Shown here one piece after another: positions 9,363 to 17,843 of a stretch of DNA of 64,000 bases. Location: assembly GCF_022538185.1 (NCBI RefSeq), contig NZ_JAKYXC010000018.1:1-64000 (forward strand), written 5' to 3'. The notes beneath the pieces are model-generated. The model was not told where the DNA came from. It searched no databases and saw only the letters and a list, made by a program, of their open reading frames with translations. Source of the stretch: Microbacterium sp. CFH 31415. Lineage in GTDB: Bacteria > Actinomycetota > Actinomycetes > Actinomycetales > Microbacteriaceae. The translations under genes were made by a program, and so were the position numbers. Position 1 is the stretch's first letter. Each line of letters begins with the position of its first letter.

Positions 9363-11069
9363 CTAGTCCTGCTGCGCGAGAAGCGCGGCACGCGCCTCGC
9401 GGCGGATGCGCTGCTCGGTCGGGTCCGGCACGGGGACGGCCGCGATGAGCCGCTGCGTGTACGGGTCCTGCGGGTTGCGGAGGATCTGCTCCTTCGAGCC
9501 CTGCTCGACGATCTTGCCGTGCTGCATCACGACGATGCGGTCGGCGAGCAGGTCGACGACCGCGAGGTCGTGCGTCACGAACAGCGTCGCGAACTGCTTC
9601 TCCTTCTGGATCTGCTGCAGCAGCTCCAGGACACGCGCCTGAACCGACACGTCGAGCGCGCTCGTAGGCTCGTCGGCCACGAGGACCTTGGGGTCGAGGG
9701 CGAGCGCGCGGGCGATGCCGATGCGCTGACGCTGACCGCCCGAGAGCTCGTGCGGGTAGCGGTTGCGGAAGTCGCGGGGCAGCTCGACCATGTCGAGCAG
9801 CTCGGTCACCCGGTTCGAGATCTCCTTGCGGTCACGACCGGCCAGCTCGAGCGGCTCGCCGATCGACTCGCCGACGGGCCAGCGCGGGTTCAGCGATGAG
9901 CCCGGGTCCTGGAAGACGATGCCGAGCTTCCGGCGCACGGCGCGCAGCTGCTTCGGGTCGACGCCGACCATGTCCTGACCTGCCACCCGCAGCTGTCCCT
10001 CAGCGATCGGGACGAGCCCCACGATGGCGCGCGCGATGGTCGTCTTGCCGGAGCCGGACTCGCCCACGAGTCCCACGACCTCGCCGGGCTGGATGGAGAG
10101 CGACGCGTCGGCTACGGCCCGGAACGCCGGCACGCGGCCGCGCTTGGGGTAGTCGATCGACACGTTCTCGAGCAGCAGCGCCGCCGTGGAGTCGTCGCTG
10201 TGGCTCGCGTCCTCGGCGACGGCGGTGCCCAGACCGAGGTGCGGCACCGACGCCATGAGCGCCTTCGTGTAGGGGTGCTCGGGCGCGGTGAACAGTTGCG
10301 CCGCGGTGCCGTGCTCGACGACGTCGCCGTCCTTCATCACCATGACGTCGTCGGCCATGTCGGCCACGACGCCCATGTCGTGAGTGATGAGGATGATCGC
10401 CGAGTCGAGCTTCTGGTGCAGGTGGCGCAGCAGGTCGAGGATCTCGGCCTGGACCGTGACGTCGAGCGCCGTCGTCGGCTCGTCGGCGATGAGCACGCGC
10501 GGGTCGAGCGAGATCGACTGCGCGATCATCGCACGCTGGCGCTGACCGCCCGACAGCTGGTGCGGGTACGAGTTGTACGCCTTGGTCGGGTCGGGCATCT
10601 CGACGAGGCCGAGGAGCTCGATCGCGCGGGCCTTCGCCTGCTTGCGGGTCATGCCCGGGCGGTGGGTGAGGATCGTCTCGGAGATCTGGAAGCCGATCGT
10701 GTAGACCGGGTTGAGAGCCGTCATCGGCTCCTGGAAGATCGCCGCGATCCCCTCGCCGCGCACCTGGCGCAGCACCTCGTCACGGGCGCCGACCAGCTCG
10801 CGACCGGCGAGCTTCGCGCTGCCGGTGACGCGGGCGTTCTTCGGAAGCAGGCCCATGATCGCCATCGAGCTCGTGCTCTTGCCCGAACCCGACTCACCGA
10901 CGATCGCCAGCACCTTGCCCGGCATCAGGTCGTACGTCACGTGCTTGGCCGCCGCCGCCCAGCCGCCGCCCACCCAGAACTCGACTCCGAGGTTCTGAAC
11001 GGACAGCACCGGGCCGCCCTCCTGCTGCGGGACGTGTCCGCGCATGCGGGCACCCTCTTTCATGCTCAT
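9363..11069 (-). CDS. dipeptide/oligopeptide ABC transporter ATP-binding protein, two fused NBDs
   Basis: A 568-residue protein carrying two complete ATPase domains, equivalent to DppD and DppF in one chain. The first has Walker A GESGSGKST near residue 58 and LSGGQRQR near 170; the second has GESGSGKTT, LSGGQRQRIG and DEPTSALDVS. Each ends with the peptide-transporter extension (APEHPYTKAL, NPQDPYTQRL). It energises the permeases encoded at 11689-14426 together with the receptor at 14651-16516. The start could also be ATG at 11045 (MRGHVPQQ). An opposite-strand gene separates it from the permeases, so it needs its own promoter or readthrough across that gene. Confidence 0.92.
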   Translation of the reverse strand: MSMKEGARMRGHVPQQEGGPVLSVQNLGVEFWVGGGWAAAAKHVTYDLMPGKVLAIVGESGSGKSTSSMAIMGLLPKNARVTGSAKLAGRELVGARDEVLRQVRGEGIAAIFQEPMTALNPVYTIGFQISETILTHRPGMTRKQAKARAIELLGLVEMPDPTKAYNSYPHQLSGGQRQRAMIAQSISLDPRVLIADEPTTALDVTVQAEILDLLRHLHQKLDSAIILITHDMGVVADMADDVMVMKDGDVVEHGTAAQLFTAPEHPYTKALMASVPHLGLGTAVAEDASHSDDSTAALLLENVSIDYPKRGRVPAFRAVADASLSIQPGEVVGLVGESGSGKTTIARAIVGLVPIAEGQLRVAGQDMVGVDPKQLRAVRRKLGIVFQDPGSSLNPRWPVGESIGEPLELAGRDRKEISNRVTELLDMVELPRDFRNRYPHELSGGQRQRIGIARALALDPKVLVADEPTSALDVSVQARVLELLQQIQKEKQFATLFVTHDLAVVDLLADRIVVMQHGKIVEQGSKEQILRNPQDPYTQRLIAAVPVPDPTEQRIRREARAALLAQQD

Positions 11070-11098
11070 CGAACCGTCTCCCGTGTCAGGATGGGCAG

Positions 11099-11698
11099 AT
11101 GCCCGAACCGGTCACTTTTCGTCCGCGCGGCGGTCAGATCGTCGCCTGGGCGGCGATCGCCGTCTGCGCGCTGGGTCTGCTCTTCATCGCCGTCACGGAC
11201 GGCGTGCCCAGCCTCATCGTGTGGGCGTGGCCGATCGTTCTCGTGGCCTGGCTGGCGTGGATCCTCTACATCCGACCGCACGTGCAGATCAGCGAGGGCT
11301 TCATCGAGATCGGCAACGTCTTCCGCACGCACAGGGTGCCGTGGGGCGACATGGCCGACGTCGACTCGCGCTACGCGCTGACCGTTCACACGACCCGCGG
11401 CCGCAGCATCCGCGCCTGGGCAGCTCCCGCCCCCAGCGCTCGCCAGGCGATGACGACGAACCGCGAGGAGGTCGCCCGCACGCCCGGCGAGGGCGACACG
11501 CGCCGCCCGTCGGACGCCGAGGGCACCGCCAGCGGCGACGCGACCGCGCTGGTGCGGCGCACGCTCGAGCAGTACCGCCGCAGCGGCGGCAGCACCACGC
11601 CCGGCGGCACGGCCTCGACGCTGAACGTTCCGGTCATCGCGGTGACAGCGGTGCTGATCGCCGCCGCGGTGCTGAGCCTCGCCCTGCCTCACGGCTGA
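11099..11698 (+). CDS. membrane protein with bacterial PH domain
   Basis: A 199-residue protein with two N-terminal transmembrane helices (about 14-30 and 38-56), then a PH-like domain with VQISEGFIEIGNVFRTHRVPWGDM (about 60-85), typical of the low-molecular-weight antigen 6 family, a polar region, and a third helix at the C-terminus (VPVIAVTAVLIAAAVLSLAL). Function is unknown. The ATG lies 6 nt after CAGGAT, a plausible leaderless start. It is inserted, in opposite orientation, between the ATPase and permease genes of the peptide transporter, and its 3' end overlaps the dppC-like gene by 10 bp. Confidence 0.78.
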   Translation: MPEPVTFRPRGGQIVAWAAIAVCALGLLFIAVTDGVPSLIVWAWPIVLVAWLAWILYIRPHVQISEGFIEIGNVFRTHRVPWGDMADVDSRYALTVHTTRGRSIRAWAAPAPSARQAMTTNREEVARTPGEGDTRRPSDAEGTASGDATALVRRTLEQYRRSGGSTTPGGTASTLNVPVIAVTAVLIAAAVLSLALPHG

Positions 11699-12888
11699 TC
11701 ACCCCGTTCACGGCGTTCCTCGACGGCGGGCGGCTCGGGCAGCGCACCGCCGCCGAACTCGTCCATGTACCGCTCGTCGTCGGACGACGTCGGCCCCTCG
11801 ACCATCTGCACGCCCTGCACCGACGGGATCGCCGCCACCGCACGGTTCGCCTTGCGGCGGCTGACCTTGCCCTGCTGACGCGGGTCGAAGGCGTCACGCA
11901 GACCGTCGCCGATGAAGTTGATGCACAGCGCCAGGATGACGATGAACAGACCCGGCCACCAGAACAGCCACGGCCGCGTGCGGAACGCCTCGCGGTACTC
12001 GCTGATGATCTGCCCGAGCGACACATCGGGCGCCGTGATGCCGAAGCCGATGAAGCTCAGCGCCGCTTCCGTCAGCACGGCGGCGCTCATGAGCAGCGTG
12101 GTGTTGACGATGATGATGCCGACTGCGTTGGGCAGGATGTGGCGGAAGATGATGCGGCCGTTGCCGGCGCCGGCGACACGTGCCGCGTCGACGAACTCAC
12201 GTTCCCGCAGGGCGAGGAAATCGCCTCGCACGAGTCGCGCCAGACCCGTCCAGCTCAGCACACCGAGGAAGACGCCGAACACCACCGCGCTGCTGCCGCC
12301 GAGCATCTTTCCGATGATCGAGCCGATGACGATGATCGGGATGATGATGATCACGTCGGTGAATCGCATGATCAGCGAATCGGTCCAGCCGCGGAAGTAG
12401 CCCGACAGTGCACCGAAGAGCACGCCCAGGATCAGCGACACGATGCCGACGAGGAACATGACGGTCAGCGACTGCTGGGTGCCGCGCATGACCTGCGCGA
12501 AGATGTCCTTGCCCAGGGTGTCCTGGCCGAACGGGTGCTCGCCGAGGGCGAAGGGCCACAGCGTAAGTGTGGGCTGCCCGCCGTTGACGACGGGATAGCT
12601 CGTCCACCAGTCCAGCGGCCACCATCCGGGGATGCGGAAGCCGTTGATGTCGAGCGTGCCGTCGCCGCTGGCCTGCAGCTTGCCGGTGCCGCCGATGACG
12701 GTGCCGACCGAGGTGAAGGCCAGGATGATGACGAGGACGAGCACGACCAGGGCGACCATCGCTCCGGCGTGACGGAAGAACCGGCGGCGCACCAGCGCGC
12801 CCTGGCTCATGCCCGCGACGGCCTTCTGCTCGATCGACTGCTCGCTGCCGCGGTCCTGCGGCGCATCGGTGGGAATTGTCGTAACCAT
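11689..12888 (-). CDS. peptide ABC transporter permease, DppC/OppC type
   Basis: A 399-residue inner-membrane permease. It has an N-terminal helix after a basic stretch (about 38-65), a periplasmic domain, and the OppC-type core with the EAA-like loop FVDAARVAGAGNGRIIFRHILPNA. The C-terminal 60 residues form a charged tail (RKANRAVAAIPSVQ onward) longer than in most family members. It begins 2 bp after the partner permease ends, so the pair is translated together. Confidence 0.92.
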   Translation of the reverse strand: MVTTIPTDAPQDRGSEQSIEQKAVAGMSQGALVRRRFFRHAGAMVALVVLVLVIILAFTSVGTVIGGTGKLQASGDGTLDINGFRIPGWWPLDWWTSYPVVNGGQPTLTLWPFALGEHPFGQDTLGKDIFAQVMRGTQQSLTVMFLVGIVSLILGVLFGALSGYFRGWTDSLIMRFTDVIIIIPIIVIGSIIGKMLGGSSAVVFGVFLGVLSWTGLARLVRGDFLALREREFVDAARVAGAGNGRIIFRHILPNAVGIIIVNTTLLMSAAVLTEAALSFIGFGITAPDVSLGQIISEYREAFRTRPWLFWWPGLFIVILALCINFIGDGLRDAFDPRQQGKVSRRKANRAVAAIPSVQGVQMVEGPTSSDDERYMDEFGGGALPEPPAVEERRERGDQP

Positions 12889-12890
12889 GG

Positions 12891-14426
12891 TCAGCTCACC
12901 CGGATCCGGGGGTCGAGGGCGGAGTACAGAAGGTCCGCGATGAGGTTGAAGATCACCGCGAGGATGCCTGTCACCACGAAGAAGCCCATAACGAGGTTGA
13001 CGTCACCGGCGTTGAGGCCGTCGACGAACAGCGCGCCCATGCCCTTCCACGCGAAGATCGTCTCGGTGATGACGGCGCCGCCGATGAGGGCTCCGATGTC
13101 GAACGCGATGATCGTCGCAATCGGGATGAGGGCGTTGCGCATGGCATGGCGCATGACGACAGTCCGCTCCGTCAGGCCCTTGGCCCGCGCGGTGCGCACG
13201 TAGTCCTGGTTCATGACCTCGAGCAGGCTCGACCGCGAGTAGCGGGTGTACGCGGCGATCGAGACGAGGGCCAGTGCGATCGTCGGAAGCACGAGGTGCG
13301 CGAACCCGTCGAGGATCTGGAACCACATGTCGCCCTTGAGCCCCGGGGTCTTCGCACCGATGGTCGCGATGACGCCGCTCTGGGGAATGCGGTCGACGTA
13401 GTCGGTGTAGACCAGCATGACCCGGTCGACGATGATCACGAAGAACGTGATGAAGCTCACGATCGCCGCAGTGCGTGCCGCTTCCTTCTTGCCGTCGCCT
13501 CCGACGAGCAGGCCCACGCCGATGCCGATGCCGATCGACACGAGGCCCATCAGGAACAGCATCCACCCGGTGGGTACGTAGAAGAACAGGTACTGCAACG
13601 GGTAGTACAGCGCTGCCCAGATGCCCACGGTGATCAGCGAGGCATAGAGCGTCCGACGGCTCGCCAGTCCCGTCGAGAGCGCGGTCACGCCGACAGCGGC
13701 GCCGATGCCGGTGATGATGACGCCGACGATGCCGATCGAGGGGGCCGCGAACCAGTTCGTCACGCCCAGCAGCGCCAGCATGCCGCCGGCGGCCACGAAG
13801 GCCGAGGCGAACGTGATGAGGCGCCGCTTCCACGAGCCGCCGATGATCGCCATGAAGATCAGGCCGGCGATCAGCCCGGTGAGAAGGATCGCTGGGATCG
13901 TGATCACCGGATTCGAGAGGAACTCGTTGAACCGGATGGCACCGAACTCCTTGAGGAGCACGGCGATCCAGAAGATGGGGAGCGAGTAGACGATGAACGT
14001 GAGGAACGTCACCGAGTAGTCGAAGCCGCTGTACTGGCGAAGTGCCGTCAGGATGCCGATCGTGAGGCCGAAGATGATGGCCACGATGGTGGCCGCGGTG
14101 ACCAGCTGGATCGTCGATGATGCAGCGGAGGCCACGGCCTCGGTCACGGGCTGGTTGCTTCGGGTGAAGGCGATGCCGAGATCGCACTGGCCGATGAAGC
14201 ACTTGGCGGCGCCGCCGAGCCACGTGAAGTAACGGACGGGAGCAGGGAGATCCAGCCGCAGCAGCTCGGTGCGGTTGTCGATCATCTCCTGACGGTTGGG
14301 GGCATTGCTGCCCTTGAGGTCTTGGAGGGGGTCGGTCCCGATCGCCGTCAGGTTGTAGACGATGAACGAGGCGACGAGGAGGACGAGGGCGATGGCGCCC
14401 AGTCGTCGCAGGATGAAGGTCAGCAC
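12891..14426 (-). CDS. peptide ABC transporter permease, DppB/OppB type with an extra membrane insert
   Basis: A 511-residue permease. The N-terminal (MLTFILRRLGAIALVLLVAS) and C-terminal parts (EVMNQDYVRTARAKGLTERT, VVMRHAMRNALIPIAT, FAWKGMGALFVDGLNAGD) match DppB. Residues about 165-335 form an additional region with five or six hydrophobic helices inserted between core helices, making it about 190 residues longer than typical DppB (about 310-340). The function of the insert is unknown. It precedes the DppC-type gene by 2 bp. Confidence 0.9.
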   Translation of the reverse strand: MLTFILRRLGAIALVLLVASFIVYNLTAIGTDPLQDLKGSNAPNRQEMIDNRTELLRLDLPAPVRYFTWLGGAAKCFIGQCDLGIAFTRSNQPVTEAVASAASSTIQLVTAATIVAIIFGLTIGILTALRQYSGFDYSVTFLTFIVYSLPIFWIAVLLKEFGAIRFNEFLSNPVITIPAILLTGLIAGLIFMAIIGGSWKRRLITFASAFVAAGGMLALLGVTNWFAAPSIGIVGVIITGIGAAVGVTALSTGLASRRTLYASLITVGIWAALYYPLQYLFFYVPTGWMLFLMGLVSIGIGIGVGLLVGGDGKKEAARTAAIVSFITFFVIIVDRVMLVYTDYVDRIPQSGVIATIGAKTPGLKGDMWFQILDGFAHLVLPTIALALVSIAAYTRYSRSSLLEVMNQDYVRTARAKGLTERTVVMRHAMRNALIPIATIIAFDIGALIGGAVITETIFAWKGMGALFVDGLNAGDVNLVMGFFVVTGILAVIFNLIADLLYSALDPRIRVS

Positions 14427-14557
14427 GGAAGCCCTCTCGGATATGGGGCTGAAAGCATGATTTTACGTCCGTCCCGGAGCGCCGGTACGGCGCCCCAAAA
14501 CTACTACGAGGGAGGCTGAGCGACACCTGTGTCTGTCGCGCAGCCCCGTTGGACATG

Positions 14558-14594
14558 ACTGTGGGTGCCAAGGGTTCGCCTCGGCACCCACAGT
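14558..14594 (-). terminator. second hairpin of a tandem terminator/attenuator behind the peptide-binding protein gene
   Basis: A perfect 12-bp inverted repeat, ACTGTGGGTGCC (14558-14569) and its complement (14583-14594), with an inner AGG/CCT pairing. It lies between the receptor gene and the permease genes on the minus strand, where partial termination would make the receptor more abundant than the permeases. Confidence 0.6.
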
Positions 14595-14607
14595 TCACAC
14601 GATGTCT

Positions 14608-14640
14608 GCCGGGGTGGACGGCTCAGCCGCCCACCCCGGC
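14608..14640 (-). terminator. first hairpin of the tandem terminator/attenuator
   Basis: A perfect 10-bp stem, GCCGGGGTGG (14608-14617) with its complement at 14631-14640, closed by a further CGGCT/AGCCG stem. It starts 11 bp beyond the stop of the peptide-binding lipoprotein. Together with the hairpin at 14558-14594 it forms two stem-loops in tandem. Confidence 0.7.
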
Positions 14641-14650
14641 ATGGCATGGA

Positions 14651-16516
14651 TTACTCCGCGCCAGCGCCTGCCGGGGTCCACTCCCAGAAGTTCCAGAAGT
14701 AGTCCGGGCTCAGGGGCATCTCCTTGACCTCGGTCACCTTGTCGCTGTTGACCAGCAGACCCGGGAACTGGAAGATCGGGAGCGTCGTGGCGCTCGCCCA
14801 GATGCCCGTCTCGGCCTGCTCGAGCAGGTCGGTCTGGGCGTCGTAGTCGGACGTGACGTTCAGCGTGTGGAGAGCATCGGTGACTTCCTCGTCGCAGAAC
14901 CCGTTGTAGTTGCCGCCCTTGGCCATCGGGTCGTCGTAGCAGGCGTAGATCTGGTCGGATCCACCCACGGCGAGACTGGTCTGCGACCAGGCGAACAGCG
15001 TGGCGTCGTGCGGGTTGATCGGCTCGGCGGCCGGGTCGGTGAAGACCCAGTCGGGCTCGCTCTCGTCGACCAGCTGGAAGCCGGCCAGAGCAGCCGAAGC
15101 GGCGATCAGCTCGTACTCCTGGCCACGACGGACGTTGCCCTCGGGGTACCAGAAGCCGACCTCGACCGGACCGGTCACGCCTGCCTCGGCGAGCAGCGCC
15201 TTGGCGCCCTCGATGTCGACCTCGGCGTAGTCGGCCGAACCGTTGCTCTCGGTCAGGATCGGGTAACGCTCGACATCAGCCTGCGAGACGAGGTTGGTGT
15301 TGCGCACCTCGGCCTCGGGGTTGAGCGGCTTGATGATCTTGTCGACGATCTCCTGGCGGGGAACCGTCTTCAGGAACGCCTGGCGAACCGCGAGAGCCTT
15401 CGCCTCGTCGCCGCCGTAGGTCGCGGGGTCGAACGGACCGCCGTTGTTAACCGTCAGGTCGACGTGCTCGTGCGACGCCTGGACACCGGTCTGCACCGTG
15501 GCGGTGTCGATGTCGTTGGCGAGCTGGAGGATGTCGGCCGTGGGCTGACCCGACCAGATATCGAGCTCGCCCGACTCGAGGGCCTGCAGCGCGGTGGTCG
15601 AGTCGGCGATCGTGCGGATCGTGATCTTCTCGAACTTGGGCGACGGACCCCAGGTGAACAGCGGGTTCGCGGCGATCGAGATGTACTGGTCCTCGACGAT
15701 GTCGTCGACGATGTACGGACCGCTGGTCAGCGCGGCAGCCGGGCTGTCGGGCAGCGTGGTGTAGCCGTAGGCGTTGCTCCACGCGTCGCCCAGAGCGGCA
15801 AGGGTCTCCTCGTCGCCGTCGGTGATGGCCGTGACGACCTTCTCCTTGGCGGTCTCGGCGAAGTCCTTGGCGGCGTCGCTGTACGCGGTGAAGTCACCCT
15901 CCTCGCCCGACTCCTTCCAGGTGTCGTACGCGGCCTGGACGTCCGAGTACTCGTCCGGGAACGCGAGCGCGTAGGTGCCGTGGGCCGAAACGCCCAGCGG
16001 TCCGACGAGCTCCCAGTCCACGTACGGCTCGTCGTAGACGAACGTGATCTCCTTGTCGCCGGTCTCCGGCGTCTCGGTGACCAGGCTGTAGCCGGTGCTG
16101 GCGGCGGGCGAGAACGCGTCGTTCACATTGCCCGACATGGCAGCCCACTGCAGGAGCATGTCCGCCTCGTCGATCGGAACGCCGTCCGACCAGACGGCGT
16201 CAGCCGTGATGGTGTACTTGACGGTGAGCGGATCTTCGCTGACCTGCTCGTACTCGCCGAAGTCGGTGTTGCGCACCAGCTCGGGGGTGTTGTTGTAGTA
16301 CGCGAACGTGGTGTCGGTCATGTACTTGACGTTGCCGTTGGCCGTGTTGTTGCCGGCCGAGCTGTCGTCGTTGAAGTGGAAGAAGCCCGAGTTGTACGCG
16401 GTGGTAATCTCGGTGCCTTCCACGACCTCGGACTGGTATGGGTTTCCGCAGCCGGAGAGCACGAGAGCTCCTGCCGCCACGACACCCACGCCCGCCATAA
16501 GACGCGCGATCTTCAC
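14651..16516 (-). CDS. peptide ABC transporter substrate-binding lipoprotein (SBP family 5)
   Basis: A 621-residue extracytoplasmic receptor anchored by lipid. The signal VKIARLMAGVGVVAAGALVLSGCGN contains a lipobox with the Cys at residue 23. The rest is a family 5 solute-binding domain, somewhat longer than the usual 520-560 residues. The GTG at 16516 is chosen because AGGAGG is 4 nt upstream and the signal peptide starts there. It heads the receptor-permease operon. It diverges from the CPBP protease gene across 154 bp that must hold both promoters. Confidence 0.92.
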   Translation of the reverse strand: MKIARLMAGVGVVAAGALVLSGCGNPYQSEVVEGTEITTAYNSGFFHFNDDSSAGNNTANGNVKYMTDTTFAYYNNTPELVRNTDFGEYEQVSEDPLTVKYTITADAVWSDGVPIDEADMLLQWAAMSGNVNDAFSPAASTGYSLVTETPETGDKEITFVYDEPYVDWELVGPLGVSAHGTYALAFPDEYSDVQAAYDTWKESGEEGDFTAYSDAAKDFAETAKEKVVTAITDGDEETLAALGDAWSNAYGYTTLPDSPAAALTSGPYIVDDIVEDQYISIAANPLFTWGPSPKFEKITIRTIADSTTALQALESGELDIWSGQPTADILQLANDIDTATVQTGVQASHEHVDLTVNNGGPFDPATYGGDEAKALAVRQAFLKTVPRQEIVDKIIKPLNPEAEVRNTNLVSQADVERYPILTESNGSADYAEVDIEGAKALLAEAGVTGPVEVGFWYPEGNVRRGQEYELIAASAALAGFQLVDESEPDWVFTDPAAEPINPHDATLFAWSQTSLAVGGSDQIYACYDDPMAKGGNYNGFCDEEVTDALHTLNVTSDYDAQTDLLEQAETGIWASATTLPIFQFPGLLVNSDKVTEVKEMPLSPDYFWNFWEWTPAGAGAE

Positions 16517-16670
16517 ATTTCCTCCTGTGCAAGGGTTGAGTGCCCAGCCTGTGGCAGCGCTGGACACGGACACGGACACACTAAGCACGCTCCGGGGGCA
16601 GGGCAAAACAGAACAGCAAACCGTTACATATCCTTAACTCAGCGCTACGTGGGTGTGACAATCTGACAAC

Positions 16671-17522
16671 GTGCACGCATTCGCGTCTGGGAATCTGCCC
16701 GACACCGGCCCCATGGACCGTGTGTCCCGCGTACGTCTGAGATGGGAGATCGCGCTCGTCCTGCTGCTCTCCGTAGGGCGGTCGGCCATCTACGCGGTGC
16801 TGGGGCTGATCCAGGCGCTGCAGCGCGAGGCGGCCCTCGGCGACCAGACCACATCGCTCAATCCCTCCGCCGGCGCGGAGGAGTTCTGGGACGTCCTGTA
16901 CCAGTTCCTCGGGCAGGGATTCGCGCTCGTTCCGGTGGCCCTCGCGATCTTCTTCCTGTGGGAGCCCGGCATCTCCGCGTTCCGCCGCATCGGGCTCGAT
17001 TTCCGACGGTTCGGCGGGGACGTCGGCCGCGGGATCGCGTTGGTCGCGGTGATCGGCATCCCCGGGCTCGGCCTCTATGTGCTCGGCCGCGCGCTCGGAC
17101 TGACCGTGCTGGTCGAGGCATCCCCCATCGACGCATCGTGGTGGACAGCCCCGCTGCTCCTGCTGGCGGCCCTGCGAGCCGGGCTCACCGAAGAGGTCAT
17201 CTTCATCGGCTACCTCTTCGACCGGCTGCGGCGGCTCGGCTGGGGCTGGTGGGCCGTCATCCTGTCGACGGCGGCCCTGCGCGCCGCCTACCACGCCTAC
17301 CAGGGCTTCCCGTCGATGGTCGGCAACTTCGCGATGGGCGTCGTCTTCGGCTGGTGCTACCGGCGCTGGGGGCGCGTCATGCCGCTCGTCATCGCCCACA
17401 CGGTGATCGACGTCATCGCGTTCGTGGGCTACCCGCTCGCCGCCGCTCTGTGGCCAGGCCTCTTCGCCCCCGCCCCGGCCCCGTCGGGCACACCGACCCC
17501 CACCCCGACCCCGGCCGCGTAG
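16671..17522 (+). CDS. CPBP family intramembrane metalloprotease (CAAX/Abi type)
   Basis: A 283-residue protein with six to eight hydrophobic helices and all CPBP motifs: the Glu pair in GLTEEVIFIGYLF, the RxxxH-like RAAYHAYQG and the His/Asp of AHTVIDVIAF. Such proteins are CAAX-prenyl-protease-like intramembrane proteases; in bacteria the substrates are mostly unknown. The C-terminus is a TPTPTPTPAA low-complexity tail. The GTG start at 16671 is 6 nt after CAATCT, possibly leaderless; ATG at 16713 is the alternative. The poly-G/poly-C hairpin lies immediately downstream. Confidence 0.85.
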   Translation: MHAFASGNLPDTGPMDRVSRVRLRWEIALVLLLSVGRSAIYAVLGLIQALQREAALGDQTTSLNPSAGAEEFWDVLYQFLGQGFALVPVALAIFFLWEPGISAFRRIGLDFRRFGGDVGRGIALVAVIGIPGLGLYVLGRALGLTVLVEASPIDASWWTAPLLLLAALRAGLTEEVIFIGYLFDRLRRLGWGWWAVILSTAALRAAYHAYQGFPSMVGNFAMGVVFGWCYRRWGRVMPLVIAHTVIDVIAFVGYPLAAALWPGLFAPAPAPSGTPTPTPTPAA

Positions 17523-17552
17523 CCCCCGCCCTCGGTTTCCACCTCGGTTCCA

Positions 17553-17654
17553 CGAGACTTCATCGGCGCGGGGGGGGGGGGGGGGGCGGGGGGGGGGGGG
17601 GGGGGCGCCCCCCCGCGCCGCCCCGCCCCCCCCCCCCCCCCCACTGCAGTCTCG
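17553..17654. repeat. large inverted repeat: CGAGACT arms around poly-G/poly-C hairpin
   Basis: CGAGACT (17553-17559, followed by TCATCGG) pairs with AGTCTCG (17648-17654, preceded by CACTGC). Between them are 17 G (17570-17586), one C, 18 G (17588-17605), a short CG, 7 C, GCGCCG, 4 C, one G and 17 C (17626-17642). The first G run plus C plus four G is the exact complement of the last C4-G-C17 run, so the tract can fold into a 22-bp all-GC stem. It can also form G-quadruplexes. Run lengths of this kind are prone to sequencing error. It may terminate the CPBP gene or be the left flank of the following gene. Confidence 0.7.
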
Positions 17655-17655
17655 C

Positions 17656-17750
17656 GCGGACGCGACGCGACGCGACGGGATGGGACGGGACGGGACGCGA
17701 CGGGACGAGGCGAGGACGGCACGGGACGAAGCGAGACGAGGCGAGGCGCG
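17656..17750. repeat. degenerate GACGS/GGGAC pentamer tract
   Basis: A G-rich, C-spaced tract made of imperfect 5-bp units (GACGC, GACGG, GGGAC, GAGGC) repeated about 17 times. It lies between the poly-G/poly-C hairpin and the AbiEi-like gene. The frames open through it are arginine-rich on every strand, so it is not credible as coding sequence. Confidence 0.6.
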
Positions 17751-17843
17751 CGCGCGTCCTCCACACGGGGCAGGCTCCGGCCACGTGTCCACCGACTTGC
17801 TGAGCAGGCGTCCGCCGGGTGGGCAGCATCGCAGGGTCGGCGG

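Noticed and set aside
9357..9899. Long plus-strand frame rich in Leu, Arg and Val opposite the ATPase gene
   Set aside because: It is the antisense shadow of the second ATPase domain. Such frames stay open in 70% GC DNA; no domain or ribosome site supports it.
14549..16666. 705-residue plus-strand frame opposite the peptide-binding protein
   Set aside because: Antisense shadow of a well-supported lipoprotein gene with signal peptide and ribosome site.
17656..17750. CRISPR array
   Set aside because: The repeat period is 5 bp and degenerate, with no spacer structure and no cas genes in the window.
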